From Haloterrigena sp. H1 (GTDB lineage Archaea; Halobacteriota; Halobacteria; Halobacteriales; Natrialbaceae), in contig NZ_SMZK01000001.1 in assembly GCF_005938085.1 (NCBI RefSeq), positions 2,480,001-2,544,000 on the forward strand: a stretch of DNA of 64,000 nt, written 5' to 3'. Every line of letters begins with the position of its first letter. Positions within the stretch are counted from its first letter, which is position 1. Positions 8,866 to 17,768 of the stretch are shown piece by piece. The notes below the pieces were generated by a model. The model searched no databases, had not been told where the DNA came from, and worked only from the letters and a program-made list of their open reading frames with translations. A program made the translations under genes and the position numbers.

Positions 8866-9039
8866 TCACAACTGCTCGGCACTGACAGCCTGTAGCGAGC
8901 TGTCGTTTTCGACCTCCCAGATCCGCAGCACGAGGTGGGCCTTGCAGTAATATTCGGCGGTCTCCAGACCGGTTTGCCCGTTCTTGAGAACGAGCTGGCA
9001 CATGTCCCCGTTCGAACACTCTGGTGAATGTTCACACAT
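8866..9039 (-). CDS. Small Cys-rich protein (57 aa), possible metal-binding
   Basis: The frame encodes a 57-residue acidic protein, MCEHSPECSNGDMC..., with cysteines at 2, 8, 14 and 32 and histidines at 4 and 35, consistent with one zinc site. Codon use is strongly GC-biased at third positions, the downstream end is a clean TGA, and the start lies in a promoter-sized gap. Small zinc-finger proteins of this kind are abundant in haloarchaea, but I cannot name the family. Confidence 0.6.
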   Translation of the reverse strand: MCEHSPECSNGDMCQLVLKNGQTGLETAEYYCKAHLVLRIWEVENDSSLQAVSAEQL

Positions 9040-9187
9040 TGGTACTCGTTTCGTCTACTCGTCTCGCAGTCAAGACACTGTCGGTGGTCGCCACCGATCC
9101 AGAACGGGGATCTGACCGGCTGCTATCGGTTTTGAGCGGATTTCGGAGTCGATATCACCGAGTACTAGGTACTCGTCCAGGAGCCGG

Positions 9188-10381
9188 TCAGATTCCCTGC
9201 CCCATCAGATGGCTGCGCAACACGTCGGCTTCCTTGTTCCCCGCCCCGGTGTTGACGATGACGATCGTTTCGTCGCCGTCGAACGCACCGCGCTCTGCGA
9301 GTTCCCACGCACCGCTTGCGGCCGCCGCGGCACTCGGCGTCGGCTCGAGCCCGGTCGCCTGCGCGACGCGCACGGCGGCCTCGAGGATATCCGGATCGTC
9401 GGTCGCGACCGCACCGCCGTCGGTCTCGCGGATCGCCTCGAGCACGCGCGGGCTCGCGGCGGGATCGGGAATCTCGAGTTCACCGCAGATCGTGTCCGGG
9501 TGTTCGACCGGCTCGTGGGCGTCGCGGTCGTCGTCGAACGCCTCGACGATCGGCGCACAGCCCGATGCCTGCGCGGCATACAGTGCGGGCATCTCGTCGA
9601 TCAGCCCGAGGTCACGATACTCGGCTGCGCCTTTGGCCGCGCCGACGAGGCCGACGCCCTCCCCAGTAGGGAAACAGATCGCGTCGGGGACCTCCCACTC
9701 GAGTTGTTCGATGACCTCGTAGAACAGCGTCTTCGCGCCCTCGTGGCGATATGGGGTCTCGAACGGTCGCAGGGAGTACCAGTCGTCGTGTTCGCCCAGT
9801 CCCTCCTCGAAGGCCCCGACGGCGTCGTCGAAGCGACCGCCGACGACGTTCATGTCGCCGCCGTGGACGTTGACCATCGCCTTGTTCGTAAAGCCCGAGC
9901 GCGAGGGAAGATACGCGTGCGCCTCGAGTCCCGCGCGAGCCGCGTAGGCTGCGACGGCCTGCCCGCCGCTGCCCGTCGAGGGCAACGCGACGTCGGTCGC
10001 GCCGTGGTGGGCAGCCGCCGTGACGGCGACCGACGCACCACGATCCGTACTCGAGCCCGTCGGGTTCCGCCCGTCGTCCTTGATGAGTACGTGTCCGACG
10101 CCGAGTTCGTCGGCAAGATCGGGACAGTCGACCAGCGCGGTCGCACCCTCCGCGGTCGTCACCGCCGACTCGCGGGAAAACGGGAGCAACTCCGCGTAGC
10201 GCCACTGCCCGTCGAACGGCCGGGCGGCAAGCGTCTCGCGGTCGAGGTCGATCGCGTCGTACTCGTAGGTCGGGTCGAGCGTGCCGCCACAGTCCGGACA
10301 GCGGTGAGACTCCGCGACGGCGTCGACGGTGGCCCCGCAGTCGACACACTCGAGCCCAGTAAAGGCGTCTGTCGTCTCCAT
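9188..10381 (-). CDS. Threonine-synthase-like PLP-fold protein lacking the Schiff-base lysine
   Basis: The 397-aa product has the overall layout of archaeal threonine synthase: an N-terminal zinc ribbon (Cys 12, 15, 28, 31) and the fold-type II PLP core. In the active-site motif normally NPTGSFKDRG it reads NPTGSSTDRG, so threonine 112 replaces the PLP-binding lysine. The Ser-rich and glycine loops are altered too (STGSGGQ; PTGEGVGLVG). It may have lost PLP chemistry or gained another function; a true threonine synthase would then be elsewhere in the genome. The nucleotide sequence of the motif is clean, with no frameshift. Confidence 0.8.
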   Translation of the reverse strand: METTDAFTGLECVDCGATVDAVAESHRCPDCGGTLDPTYEYDAIDLDRETLAARPFDGQWRYAELLPFSRESAVTTAEGATALVDCPDLADELGVGHVLIKDDGRNPTGSSTDRGASVAVTAAAHHGATDVALPSTGSGGQAVAAYAARAGLEAHAYLPSRSGFTNKAMVNVHGGDMNVVGGRFDDAVGAFEEGLGEHDDWYSLRPFETPYRHEGAKTLFYEVIEQLEWEVPDAICFPTGEGVGLVGAAKGAAEYRDLGLIDEMPALYAAQASGCAPIVEAFDDDRDAHEPVEHPDTICGELEIPDPAASPRVLEAIRETDGGAVATDDPDILEAAVRVAQATGLEPTPSAAAAASGAWELAERGAFDGDETIVIVNTGAGNKEADVLRSHLMGQGI

Positions 10382-10541
10382 ACGGGAGTGTTAGCGGCTC
10401 CGAACTAAGGGCTGTCCATCGGCGGCCCTCCGGAACACCGAACCGGTCGAGGCACGACCGTGGCTGTGATACGGTCTGCGAATACCGACAGCTACGCTAT
10501 CGAGTGTGCGATCAGCGGAATCGAAAGAGAGACCCGAAAGA

Positions 10542-10718
10542 TCAGTTGTCGCCGGCTTTCGACTGCCACTCGTAGTCGCGGCGTTTGGCCGATTTGCCGA
10601 AGCCGCACGACGAGCAGACCTTCTTCTTCGTGTGGTAGGACTTCTCTCCGCAGCGACGACACTTGGTGTGGGTCGTCTTGTTCTTCTTTCCTTGGCTCGG
10701 GGTTCCTGCACCAGTCAT
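10542..10718 (-). CDS. rpl37e: Ribosomal protein eL37 (L37e)
   Basis: The 58-aa basic protein carries the zinc finger of eL37 (Cys 20, 23, 35 and 38, CRRCG...CSSCG) and the conserved N-terminal [20 protein letters not shown]. It is part of the large subunit. Its ATG overlaps the stop of the lsm gene by 4 nt (ATGA), the conserved archaeal gene pair. Confidence 0.95.
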   Translation of the reverse strand: MTGAGTPSQGKKNKTTHTKCRRCGEKSYHTKKKVCSSCGFGKSAKRRDYEWQSKAGDN

Positions 10719-10942
10719 GGAGTGATCGAGACGACGTTGTCGCCGCGTATAATGGTTGTGTCTTCGACCGGGGCATCCTCTTCGACGCTTCCCTCGACGG
10801 GAATCGTTACGTCTTCGAGCACCAGATTCATGTGCTGATCGTAGCCGGCGAGTTCGCCGACGTGTTCGTCGCCACTCTTGAGTCGTACCGTGACGCGGTC
10901 ACCGAGCGACGCCTCGAGAACGTCCAGCGGTCGTCCACTCAT
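10715..10942 (-). CDS. lsm: Sm-like RNA-binding protein (Lsm/SmAP)
   Basis: The 75-aa protein contains Sm1 ([29 protein letters not shown]) and Sm2 ([12 protein letters not shown]) motifs. It forms a heptameric ring that binds U-rich RNA. The start at 10942 (MSGRPLDVL) matches the usual family N-terminus and sits about 27 nt downstream of a TATA-like CTTAATCG on the opposite reading (10966-10973). It is translationally coupled to rpl37e. Confidence 0.95.
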   Translation of the reverse strand: MSGRPLDVLEASLGDRVTVRLKSGDEHVGELAGYDQHMNLVLEDVTIPVEGSVEEDAPVEDTTIIRGDNVVSITP

Positions 10943-11070
10943 ACGCAACACCGCAGGAGATGGCCACTTAATCGTACCGGTCCGGAGTCCAGTCCAGCCA
11001 TATTTCATCCACGAGTCAACCGGTTGGACCTAACCAAACGGCTAAGTGTCCGCTCGTGGACCGGCTACGC

Positions 11071-11379
11071 ATGGGCGACAAGAAGTTCACTCTCATCGAA
11101 TTGCACTTCGACGGCGATACACAGTTCGGGCCGGGAACGATCGGCGAGACGCTCCCGATCGGCAGCACGGAATCGACAGCGGAGACGGAACCCGAGACAG
11201 AGTCTGACGAGGCTGTGGCTGCAGACGAGGAGTCCGGTGGCAAAGGCAAAAGCGCCGTCGGCGCGCTAGTCGCCCTCGCCGTCCTCGTCGGAATCGCCGT
11301 CGCCGCCAAGAAGTTCCGTGGCGGCGACGAGGAATCGGACCTCGAGCCCGAAGAGGAACCCGACGTCATCGTCACGTAA
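11071..11379 (+). CDS. Small single-span membrane protein, haloarchaeal
   Basis: The 102-aa product begins MGDKKFTLIELHFDGDTQFGPG, continues through a Glu-rich linker, and has one hydrophobic helix (AVGALVALAVLVGIAVAAKKF) followed by an acidic tail. Similar short haloarchaeal proteins are common and have no assigned function. I use the ATG at 11071 instead of the GTG at 11056 because the conserved-looking segment begins with MGDKK. Confidence 0.7.
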   Translation: MGDKKFTLIELHFDGDTQFGPGTIGETLPIGSTESTAETEPETESDEAVAADEESGGKGKSAVGALVALAVLVGIAVAAKKFRGGDEESDLEPEEEPDVIVT

Positions 11380-11437
11380 TTGCCGGCCGGCGGTCGGCAG
11401 TGCCTGAGCGATAATACCAGCTCGTAGCACACGACTG

Positions 11438-11513
11438 ATACTACTGGACAGCAGTCAATACGAAGCCGGCCGCATGCATGCGACCGGCGTCACGTCGTTC
11501 TGTCCGGCAGTAT
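11438..11513. repeat. Palindromic intergenic repeat, family 1, copy B
   Basis: The outer arms ATACTACTGGACAG (11438-11451) and CTGTCCGGCAGTAT (11500-11513) are inverted with 12 of 14 matches. An inner hairpin GCCGGCCGC-ATGCAT-GCGACCGGC is at 11465-11488. The right arm read in reverse matches the left arm of copy A (7818) almost exactly. It ends on the first bases of an ATG that precedes the next gene. Confidence 0.65.
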
Positions 11514-11553
11514 GAGCCGAACGCTTTTGCGCTTCCTTCCCCTATCCGTATCC

Positions 11554-12510
11554 GTGAATCTCTATCGTAGCGCCCGGGCCGTCGCCGGGGCGTCCGGTTC
11601 CGATGCGATCGACTGGCGATCGGCCGCCGACGCCGCCAAGGCGGCGACCGATCCCGGCACGCTCGAGCTCGAGGCCGGCGAGCGCGAGGGCTACGCCCGC
11701 GACGTTCGGGACGCGCGAGCGGCCGTGCGGGCGGTCTCCGGTGCCGACTTCGACGTGCCCGAGACGATCGAAATCCAGAACCGCCACCACTGGATCGACG
11801 CCAACGTCGCCACCTTCGAACGGGTCATGGGTGCCCTCGAGACCCACACCGGCGCGTTCCCCGGCGTCGCCCGAACGATCAACACGGGGACAATGACCGT
11901 TCTCCTTTCCTTCCTCGGACGGAACGTCCTGGGACAGTACGACCCACTCCTGCTGGCCGACATGCCCGATGAGGACCACGCGCTGTATTTCGTCCGGCCG
12001 AACATCCTCAACGCAGCCGACACGCTCGGCGTCGACGCCGATCGCTTCCGCCGCTGGATCGCCTTCCACGAAGTGACCCACGCCGCCGAATTCGGGGCCG
12101 CACCGTGGCTGTCGGACCACCTCGAGGCCCGCATGGAAGAGGGCATCGCCACCCTCTCGGAGGGCTCGTTCGACCGCGAGGCGTTCCGCGACCTCGACGC
12201 CGCGATGACTGTCGTCGAGGGCTATGCCGAACTTCTGATGGACCACGCCTTCGACGAGGAGTACGAGGACCTGCGACGCAAACTCGACGAGCGCCGGCAG
12301 GGCCGGGGTCCCCTCCAGCGGCTGTTCCGTCGCCTGCTCGGTCTCGGACTCAAGCAGCGCCAGTACGAGCGCGGGAAGAACTTCTTCGAACACGTCGTCG
12401 CCGTCCGCGACCTCGAGACGGCGGGGCTCGTCTGGGAACAACCGGAGAACCTGCCGACCCACGACGAACTCGACGCGCCGGACCTGTGGATTCGACGCAT
12501 CGATCGCTGA
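11554..12510 (+). CDS. Zincin-like metallopeptidase of the DUF2342 (F420-biosynthesis-associated) family
   Basis: The protein has HEVTH in WIAFHEVTHAAEF and a downstream Glu in VVEGYAELLMDH, matching the zinc site of the DUF2342 family, which often occurs beside F420 biosynthesis genes in actinobacteria and archaea. The length (318 aa from the GTG at 11554) is normal. An ATG at 11512 would add 14 residues, but its first bases belong to a palindromic repeat, and I recall the family starting around VNLYRSARAV. The peptidase substrate is unknown; no F420 gene is adjacent. Confidence 0.85.
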   Translation: MNLYRSARAVAGASGSDAIDWRSAADAAKAATDPGTLELEAGEREGYARDVRDARAAVRAVSGADFDVPETIEIQNRHHWIDANVATFERVMGALETHTGAFPGVARTINTGTMTVLLSFLGRNVLGQYDPLLLADMPDEDHALYFVRPNILNAADTLGVDADRFRRWIAFHEVTHAAEFGAAPWLSDHLEARMEEGIATLSEGSFDREAFRDLDAAMTVVEGYAELLMDHAFDEEYEDLRRKLDERRQGRGPLQRLFRRLLGLGLKQRQYERGKNFFEHVVAVRDLETAGLVWEQPENLPTHDELDAPDLWIRRIDR

Positions 12511-12539
12511 TCGGGCGCTCGAAGTCGATTCTGCGACCC

Positions 12540-12752
12540 CTAGTCGGTCAGGATCCAGACAAGGTACCACAACAACGCGCCACCGGCGACGATACCGCCG
12601 AGCATCGCGCCGCCGATCATGACCAGCGAGGCATCACTCTGGACGGCGATCAGGCCGCCTGAAAGCCCGACCAGCAATACGAACACGATTTTGAGCTGAT
12701 CGGCCGCGTTCGGCTGCGTCCTCGAGCGTGAGGGGTCGCGACCCCGGCTCAT
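12540..12752 (-). CDS. Small membrane protein with two helices
   Basis: The 70-aa protein has a basic N-terminus and two hydrophobic helices (about residues 21-38 and 43-67). Its ATG overlaps the stop of the upstream NTF2-like gene (ATGA), so the two form an operon. Function unknown. Confidence 0.65.
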   Translation of the reverse strand: MSRGRDPSRSRTQPNAADQLKIVFVLLVGLSGGLIAVQSDASLVMIGGAMLGGIVAGGALLWYLVWILTD

Positions 12753-13147
12753 AGGTCGTGTGGCGCGCTGACGTGCATCATGGCAAATCTCCAGTCGCGC
12801 GCACCGTCGCCGGCCGGTGGCTGGTTTACGAGCGTGGCGCTCCAGCGGCTATCGAAGCGGTGTCGATCGCCGCTTGTCGTATCCGTCCAGGCCATCGTGA
12901 CGTCGTCGGCCATCGTCGCGAAGTCATCGCGTTCGTCGACGACGAGATGCCGGCTGCTGACCGTCCAGTTGTCGGTCGTTTCGGTCTGTTCTGCAAGCGC
13001 CCTCGCGATCTCGTCGCTCCCGAACAGGGACTCGCTGATGCCGAATTTGACGGTCGACACGTCGTCTCGGAAAAACGGAACGAGGGGGTCGCCGTTGCGG
13101 AGTGCGTCGTAGTAGTCGTGGACGACGGCCTCGGCGCTCGGTGACAT
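12749..13147 (-). CDS. NTF2-like / SnoaL-like domain protein
   Basis: The 132-aa protein opens MSPSAEAVVHDYYDALRNGD with the N-terminal helix typical of cone-shaped NTF2-like folds, followed by FGSDEIARAL and several beta strands that end WRFAMMHVS. Such domains act in ligand binding or isomerase-type reactions; the substrate here is unknown. I chose the ATG at 13147 over 13174 because the helix motif starts there. It is co-transcribed with the small membrane protein downstream. Confidence 0.75.
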   Translation of the reverse strand: MSPSAEAVVHDYYDALRNGDPLVPFFRDDVSTVKFGISESLFGSDEIARALAEQTETTDNWTVSSRHLVVDERDDFATMADDVTMAWTDTTSGDRHRFDSRWSATLVNQPPAGDGARDWRFAMMHVSAPHDL

Positions 13148-13217
13148 AGCTCTCTGCTCGAGGCCCGCTCCCAAAGAGCCACCGGACGCGAACGCAGGCC
13201 CGGCCTTGCCGGCGGTC

Positions 13218-13769
13218 TCACATGAAGCCCCGATCGACTTCGTCGGTCTCGATCAACTCGTCGAGTTCGCTGTTCAACAGCTCGTCGGCCTCCTCGAAGC
13301 GCTCGGCGAGGCCCTCGAGTTCGTCGGGGCGGTCGTACTGGTCGTACGCCATCGGGCCGAAGGCGGGGCTCTCGATGGCCTCCATCACGTCGTCGAACAG
13401 ATCCTGCGGGCGGGTCGGCGCGTCCGCATGCGTCTCGAGGACGGTCTCGAGGCGCTTGCCGACGGTCTCGGCCTGATCTTCGTCCTCGGGCGGGGATTGG
13501 ACCGCGAAGCGACCGCCTGCGTCGCGTTCGGGCATGAACGAGCCGATTTCGTCGTCGAGGTTGCGGGCGACCCGCGTCCCGACGCCGCGCACCTCGAAGG
13601 GGTTTTTCGCGTACGTTTTCAGGAAGAAGACGCCGGCCCGAGGATGCGCGAGGTACATGTCTTCGCCGACGCCACCGGCGCGGTCACCGGCGACGGCGCG
13701 CCAGTCCTCCGAATCGACGTCTCGCTCCGTGACGTCCTCGAGTATGTCCTGCCACTCGCGTATCCGCAT
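13218..13769 (-). CDS. Conserved haloarchaeal hypothetical protein
   Basis: From the ATG at 13769 the 183-aa product begins MRIREWQDILEDVTERDVDSE and is acidic and soluble, with a conserved-looking core (AHPRAGVFFLKTYAKNPFEVRGVG). No catalytic motif is obvious. The upstream extension to 13958 is atypical and overlaps the promoter of the divergent gene, so I left it out. Function not recognised. Confidence 0.75.
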   Translation of the reverse strand: MRIREWQDILEDVTERDVDSEDWRAVAGDRAGGVGEDMYLAHPRAGVFFLKTYAKNPFEVRGVGTRVARNLDDEIGSFMPERDAGGRFAVQSPPEDEDQAETVGKRLETVLETHADAPTRPQDLFDDVMEAIESPAFGPMAYDQYDRPDELEGLAERFEEADELLNSELDELIETDEVDRGFM

Positions 13770-13943
13770 ACGCGCCGGTTGGATCGCCGGCAGAAAGAAC
13801 GTATCGATGACCGCGACAGACGCCCCGAAACGACTGTTACGCGAGACAATGACCGATTCGAGCCACGCAACGCGTGGATGTGAGACGGAACCAAAAGGGA
13901 TACGACGACCCCCATCACAGGGAACGTAACCGACGCTTTCCCC

Positions 13944-14198
13944 ATGTCCGGCCGTCACTCACTCTCGTTCGTCGAACTGTTTCGTGCCACGCCAGCGAAA
14001 AGTTCACTGCTGACGCTTGCCCCGCTCGTACTGGCGCTTGGACAGCTCGGCAATAGCTACGTCAACGGCGTTTCGCCGGCCGTCTCGATCGGCTTTGCCG
14101 CCGTTATGCTGGTGTTTTCCGCCGTCGCGATGAGCCACCACGCTGCTGAACACCGCATCCGTCGCCTCGAGTCCGACTACGGTCCGAGGCGGATCTAG
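13944..14198 (+). CDS. Small membrane protein with two helices
   Basis: The 84-aa protein has two hydrophobic segments (about residues 21-40 and 45-62) and a basic C-terminal tail. Its stop overlaps the stop of the convergent SPW gene by 2 bases within the tetranucleotide CTAG (14195-14198). No family is recognised. Confidence 0.65.
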   Translation: MSGRHSLSFVELFRATPAKSSLLTLAPLVLALGQLGNSYVNGVSPAVSIGFAAVMLVFSAVAMSHHAAEHRIRRLESDYGPRRI

Positions 14199-14752
14199 GC
14201 ACCTGTCTCGGGTTCGGTCGCGACCGTCCGTGCGTCGCGGGCCTCGTAGGCGTTGTATCCCGCAAGTCCGGCGACCAACAGCCCGGATGCGACCGTGTTC
14301 CAGAACACGCTGCCGGTCATCTCGAGCAATGCTGCCGAGACGATGAGCCAGATGCCGAGGATGGCGACCAGCGACGCGATGGCGGTGCTAAGCGGAATGT
14401 CGTTTGCCAGGCGATAATAGTTGTAGCCCGCCGCGGCGCCGACGACGAGACCGACCAGCACGTTGTTCCAGAGCGGCGCTGCCCCGGTCTCGAGGACGAG
14501 CGTCGACAGCGCGACCCACACACCGAGGGTGGCAACGAGCAGGCTGATGACCGAGATCTTGCGCCGGCGCTCCTCGTCTGAGACCTGAGTCGACTCGTCA
14601 CGTGGGTCGCGGCCAGTATCCGCTCGATCACCGAAACCGGTGCCCGAATCGATATTGGCCGCTGCCGTTTCGGTGCGGTTGGATGGCCCGCCGTCGGTGT
14701 CGTCCTCGAGCCGGCTGTCCGACCGACGGTCGTCGCTGTTTGGGTCGCTCAT
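14195..14752 (-). CDS. SPW-repeat membrane protein
   Basis: The 185-aa protein has an acidic, low-complexity N-terminal half and four membrane helices arranged as two repeats, each with a pattern like VALSTLVL...APLWNNVLVGLVVGAAAGYN and LIVSAALL...SVFWNTVASGLLVAGLAGYN, which matches the SPW repeat. Function unknown. The start at 14752 (MSDPNSDDRR) avoids an unlikely extension. Confidence 0.75.
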   Translation of the reverse strand: MSDPNSDDRRSDSRLEDDTDGGPSNRTETAAANIDSGTGFGDRADTGRDPRDESTQVSDEERRRKISVISLLVATLGVWVALSTLVLETGAAPLWNNVLVGLVVGAAAGYNYYRLANDIPLSTAIASLVAILGIWLIVSAALLEMTGSVFWNTVASGLLVAGLAGYNAYEARDARTVATEPETGA

Positions 14753-14969
14753 AGCAGGCGGCGGTTGGTGCTCGCCCGCAAAAGCGTCCGCGTCCGTTCT
14801 TCCGATCACGAGGTGATTGATATCGGAGACGGTTCCGGGTCCCATTGAAACCAACAGTAAGAACGTTTTATTGACGGTCGAACGCGACTATCAGCTACCG
14901 AAACGCGGCCGGTGGACAGCGGCCGAGCGACCGATAGCGTTTTTGATCGCTCGGCCGTGACAGAACGGT

Positions 14970-17708
14970 GTGTACGTACGCGGAACCGTCGCTGACGAGG
15001 TCGACGTACGGTCGGTGTCGACGAGCTACGGCGAGAGCGAACTCGCCGAGGTGCCGCTTCGACTGGCCGACGACGAGATCGAACCGTCCGGCGACGCCAC
15101 ACCGACACTCGGCGACGGCGGGACGGCGACCGTCGCGGAGAGCCACGAGACCACGACGGTGACGCTCTGGAACAAGTGGACCGAGTCGGCCGAATTGCTC
15201 GAGCCGGGGATGGAACTGCTCGTGACGAACGCGAAAGAAGATGAATATCAGGGAGAGACGCAGTACGCGACGACGGGCGACTCCTACGTCGTCGTCGAAC
15301 CCTCCTTTCTGGTCAGTGTGACGTCGATCCGCAACTGGGTCGAGTGTCCCCGGCTGTACTACTTGAACAAGCTCTCGGGCGTCCCATTGAACTACCCCGT
15401 TGTCAAGGGGACGCTCGTCCACGAGGTCTTCGGCGACCTCTTGCGGGGCCGCGACCTCGAGGAGTCGATCGAGGCCCGCGTCGAGGAACGGGGCCTGCAA
15501 CTTGGCTTGCTGGGTGAGACGTCCGAGGCCGTCGCTGAGGACGTCCGTGAGAACGCCAAAGCAATCGAGGGCTGGCTCGAGCAGGGTCGGCTGACGGAGG
15601 AAGACAGTTGGCGCTCGGAACAACTGCTCATCAGCGAAACCTTCGGCATCCGCGGGCGGGCTGACGCCGTCCGGCGGGGCGCGCCGGTCGAACTCAAGAC
15701 GGGGAAAAATCTGAAGAAGGAACCGCGGTTCAAAGACAAAGTCCAGGCCGCCTGTTACGCGCTGTTGCTCAAGGAGCACGGCGGCGACGTCGACACCGGA
15801 ACCTTACTCTATACGAAGAACTCGGCGCTCGATCGCAACGAGGAAACCGGCGATCTCACCCCTGCAAAGGACTTCTCGATGGGCGACGGGCTCCTGAAGT
15901 ACGTCGTCCGGTTGCGCAACGAGATTGCAGCGATGGAAGTCAGCAATGGGGTGCCGACCGGCTACGAGGCCGACGCGAAGTGTGAATACTGTTTCGAGCA
16001 GGACACCTGCATGGTCGTCTCCGGCCGCCTCGATCAGGAATCCAAGGCCGGCCAGATCGGGCAGCCATTGCCCGAGGCGGAACGCGAATACTTCGAGCGC
16101 TTCTATCGAGCGATCGAGGAGGAGCGGCGCGAGGTCCACCGCGAGTACGCCAAACTCTGGGAACAGAGCGCCGAGGAACGGGCCGACGACGACCGCGCGC
16201 TGATCGATCTCGAGTTCGTCGAGAAACGGCCGCTCGAAGGCGGCCGCTGGGAACTCAGAGCGCGCCGCGAGGGTGGTGCAACGTCGAAGCTCCGCGAGGG
16301 CGACCTCGTCCTCGCGAGCGACGGGCACCCGGTTCGGGGCGATTCCGAGTTAGCGCGGATCGAACGACTCGACGACGAGGTCGTGCTTACAGCGGACGAG
16401 CCAGTCGAAGTCACGCGGCTCGACGTCTATCCCTCCGAACTTACGACTGATCGGCTGCTCGTCGCGATGCACGACGCACTGCTGAAAGGCGAGGCACGAC
16501 GCAAGGATGTCCTGTTCGGGCGTGCGGAACCTGAGTTCGAAAACGTCGACGAGACGTTCATCAACAACAACGAGCGCCAGAATGAGGCCGTGACGAAAGC
16601 CGTCGGCGCACGAGACTGTGCGCTAATCCATGGCCCGCCGGGCACCGGCAAGACCTACACCATCGCTCAGGCCATCCGCGCGATGGTCGAGCGCGGCGAT
16701 CGCGTCCTGCTGTCGGCCTTTACGAATCGTGCCGTCGACAACGCACTCGAGGCCACCCTCGAGCAATTGACCGACGTGATCGACGATGACAGGGTCGTCC
16801 GCGTCGGCTCCGAAAGCGGCGTCCGCGAGGACATGGAGCCGTACCGGCTCGAGCGGGCGGGCGATCCCGACGATCGCGTCGCGAAACTGCAGAACGCACA
16901 GGTCGTGGCGGCGACGACCGCGACCTGTGGTTCACGGGTCATGAAAGAGCAGGCCTTCGACGTGGCGCTGGTCGACGAGGCCGCCCAACTCACCGAGCCC
17001 GGGACCTGTGCGGCGATCAATCTGGCCGACCGATTCGTTTTGGTGGGCGATCACGAGCAGCTCCCGCCCGTCGTGCGCGCCGAGAACGATCTCTCCGAGT
17101 CGCTGTTCGAGCGACTCGTCGACCTGTATCCCGACGCCGGTGTCATGCTCGACCGCCAGTACCGGATGAATCAGCGCATTCAGGCCTTCGCCTCCACGGA
17201 GTTCTACGACGGCCAGCTCCGGCCCGCGACACCGTCGGTCGCGGGGCGGACGCTCGACGATCTCGAGGGCGTCTCCCGCGGCGCGCTACCGCCGGAGTTG
17301 CAGGATCCAGTTTCGTTCGTCGACGTGGCAGGCGACCGGAGTCAGTACACCGACAGCGAGGAAGCCGCACGGATCGCCGACCTGATCGAATCGTACGAGG
17401 CCGCCGGCCTCGAGCGCTCCGAGATCGGCGTCATCGCACCTTTCCGCGCACAGGTCTCGGAGATTTCGAAGCACGTCCCCGACGATGTCGCCGTCGACAC
17501 TGTCGACCGCTTCCAGGGCTCGAGCCAGGAAGTCATCATCGTCTCCTTTACCGCGACCGAGACGCTCGAGGGGCCGATCTTCGAGGACTACCGCCGAATC
17601 AACGTTGCGTTGACCCGGCCCAAGCGCGCGCTCGTGTTGGTCGGCGACGCGCAAGCACTTGCGTCCGATCCGGTCTACGAGCGACTGCTCGAGTGGGCAC
17701 GCCGGTAA
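14970..17708 (+). CDS. Dna2-like nuclease-helicase with iron-sulfur cluster
   Basis: The 912-aa protein joins a PD-(D/E)XK nuclease to a superfamily 1B helicase. The nuclease shows His 151 (VHEVF), Asp 232, and E241/K243 in VELKTGK; cysteines 126, 338, 341 and 347 form the 4Fe-4S site. The helicase has Walker A GPPGTGKT (555-562), DEAAQ (669-673) and RFQGSSQEV near the C-terminus. Dna2 proteins process flaps and resected ends. Translation starts at the GTG at 14970, because an in-frame TGA at 14958 excludes earlier starts. Confidence 0.9.
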   Translation: MYVRGTVADEVDVRSVSTSYGESELAEVPLRLADDEIEPSGDATPTLGDGGTATVAESHETTTVTLWNKWTESAELLEPGMELLVTNAKEDEYQGETQYATTGDSYVVVEPSFLVSVTSIRNWVECPRLYYLNKLSGVPLNYPVVKGTLVHEVFGDLLRGRDLEESIEARVEERGLQLGLLGETSEAVAEDVRENAKAIEGWLEQGRLTEEDSWRSEQLLISETFGIRGRADAVRRGAPVELKTGKNLKKEPRFKDKVQAACYALLLKEHGGDVDTGTLLYTKNSALDRNEETGDLTPAKDFSMGDGLLKYVVRLRNEIAAMEVSNGVPTGYEADAKCEYCFEQDTCMVVSGRLDQESKAGQIGQPLPEAEREYFERFYRAIEEERREVHREYAKLWEQSAEERADDDRALIDLEFVEKRPLEGGRWELRARREGGATSKLREGDLVLASDGHPVRGDSELARIERLDDEVVLTADEPVEVTRLDVYPSELTTDRLLVAMHDALLKGEARRKDVLFGRAEPEFENVDETFINNNERQNEAVTKAVGARDCALIHGPPGTGKTYTIAQAIRAMVERGDRVLLSAFTNRAVDNALEATLEQLTDVIDDDRVVRVGSESGVREDMEPYRLERAGDPDDRVAKLQNAQVVAATTATCGSRVMKEQAFDVALVDEAAQLTEPGTCAAINLADRFVLVGDHEQLPPVVRAENDLSESLFERLVDLYPDAGVMLDRQYRMNQRIQAFASTEFYDGQLRPATPSVAGRTLDDLEGVSRGALPPELQDPVSFVDVAGDRSQYTDSEEAARIADLIESYEAAGLERSEIGVIAPFRAQVSEISKHVPDDVAVDTVDRFQGSSQEVIIVSFTATETLEGPIFEDYRRINVALTRPKRALVLVGDAQALASDPVYERLLEWARR

Positions 17709-17768
17709 CCTGCCTGGACGGCGTGAACCTCCGACATTTATCTTCCGCTGAGCGTAACGACCGATGAT

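Noticed and set aside
9209..10408. Long open frame opposite the threonine-synthase-like gene
   Set aside because: It mirrors the real gene. The minus strand has the zinc ribbon and PLP-fold motifs.
11512..11553. ATG start of the DUF2342 gene
   Set aside because: Its first bases are in a palindromic repeat and the family appears to start at VNLYRSARAV, so I placed the start at the GTG 11554, with the ATG as an alternative.
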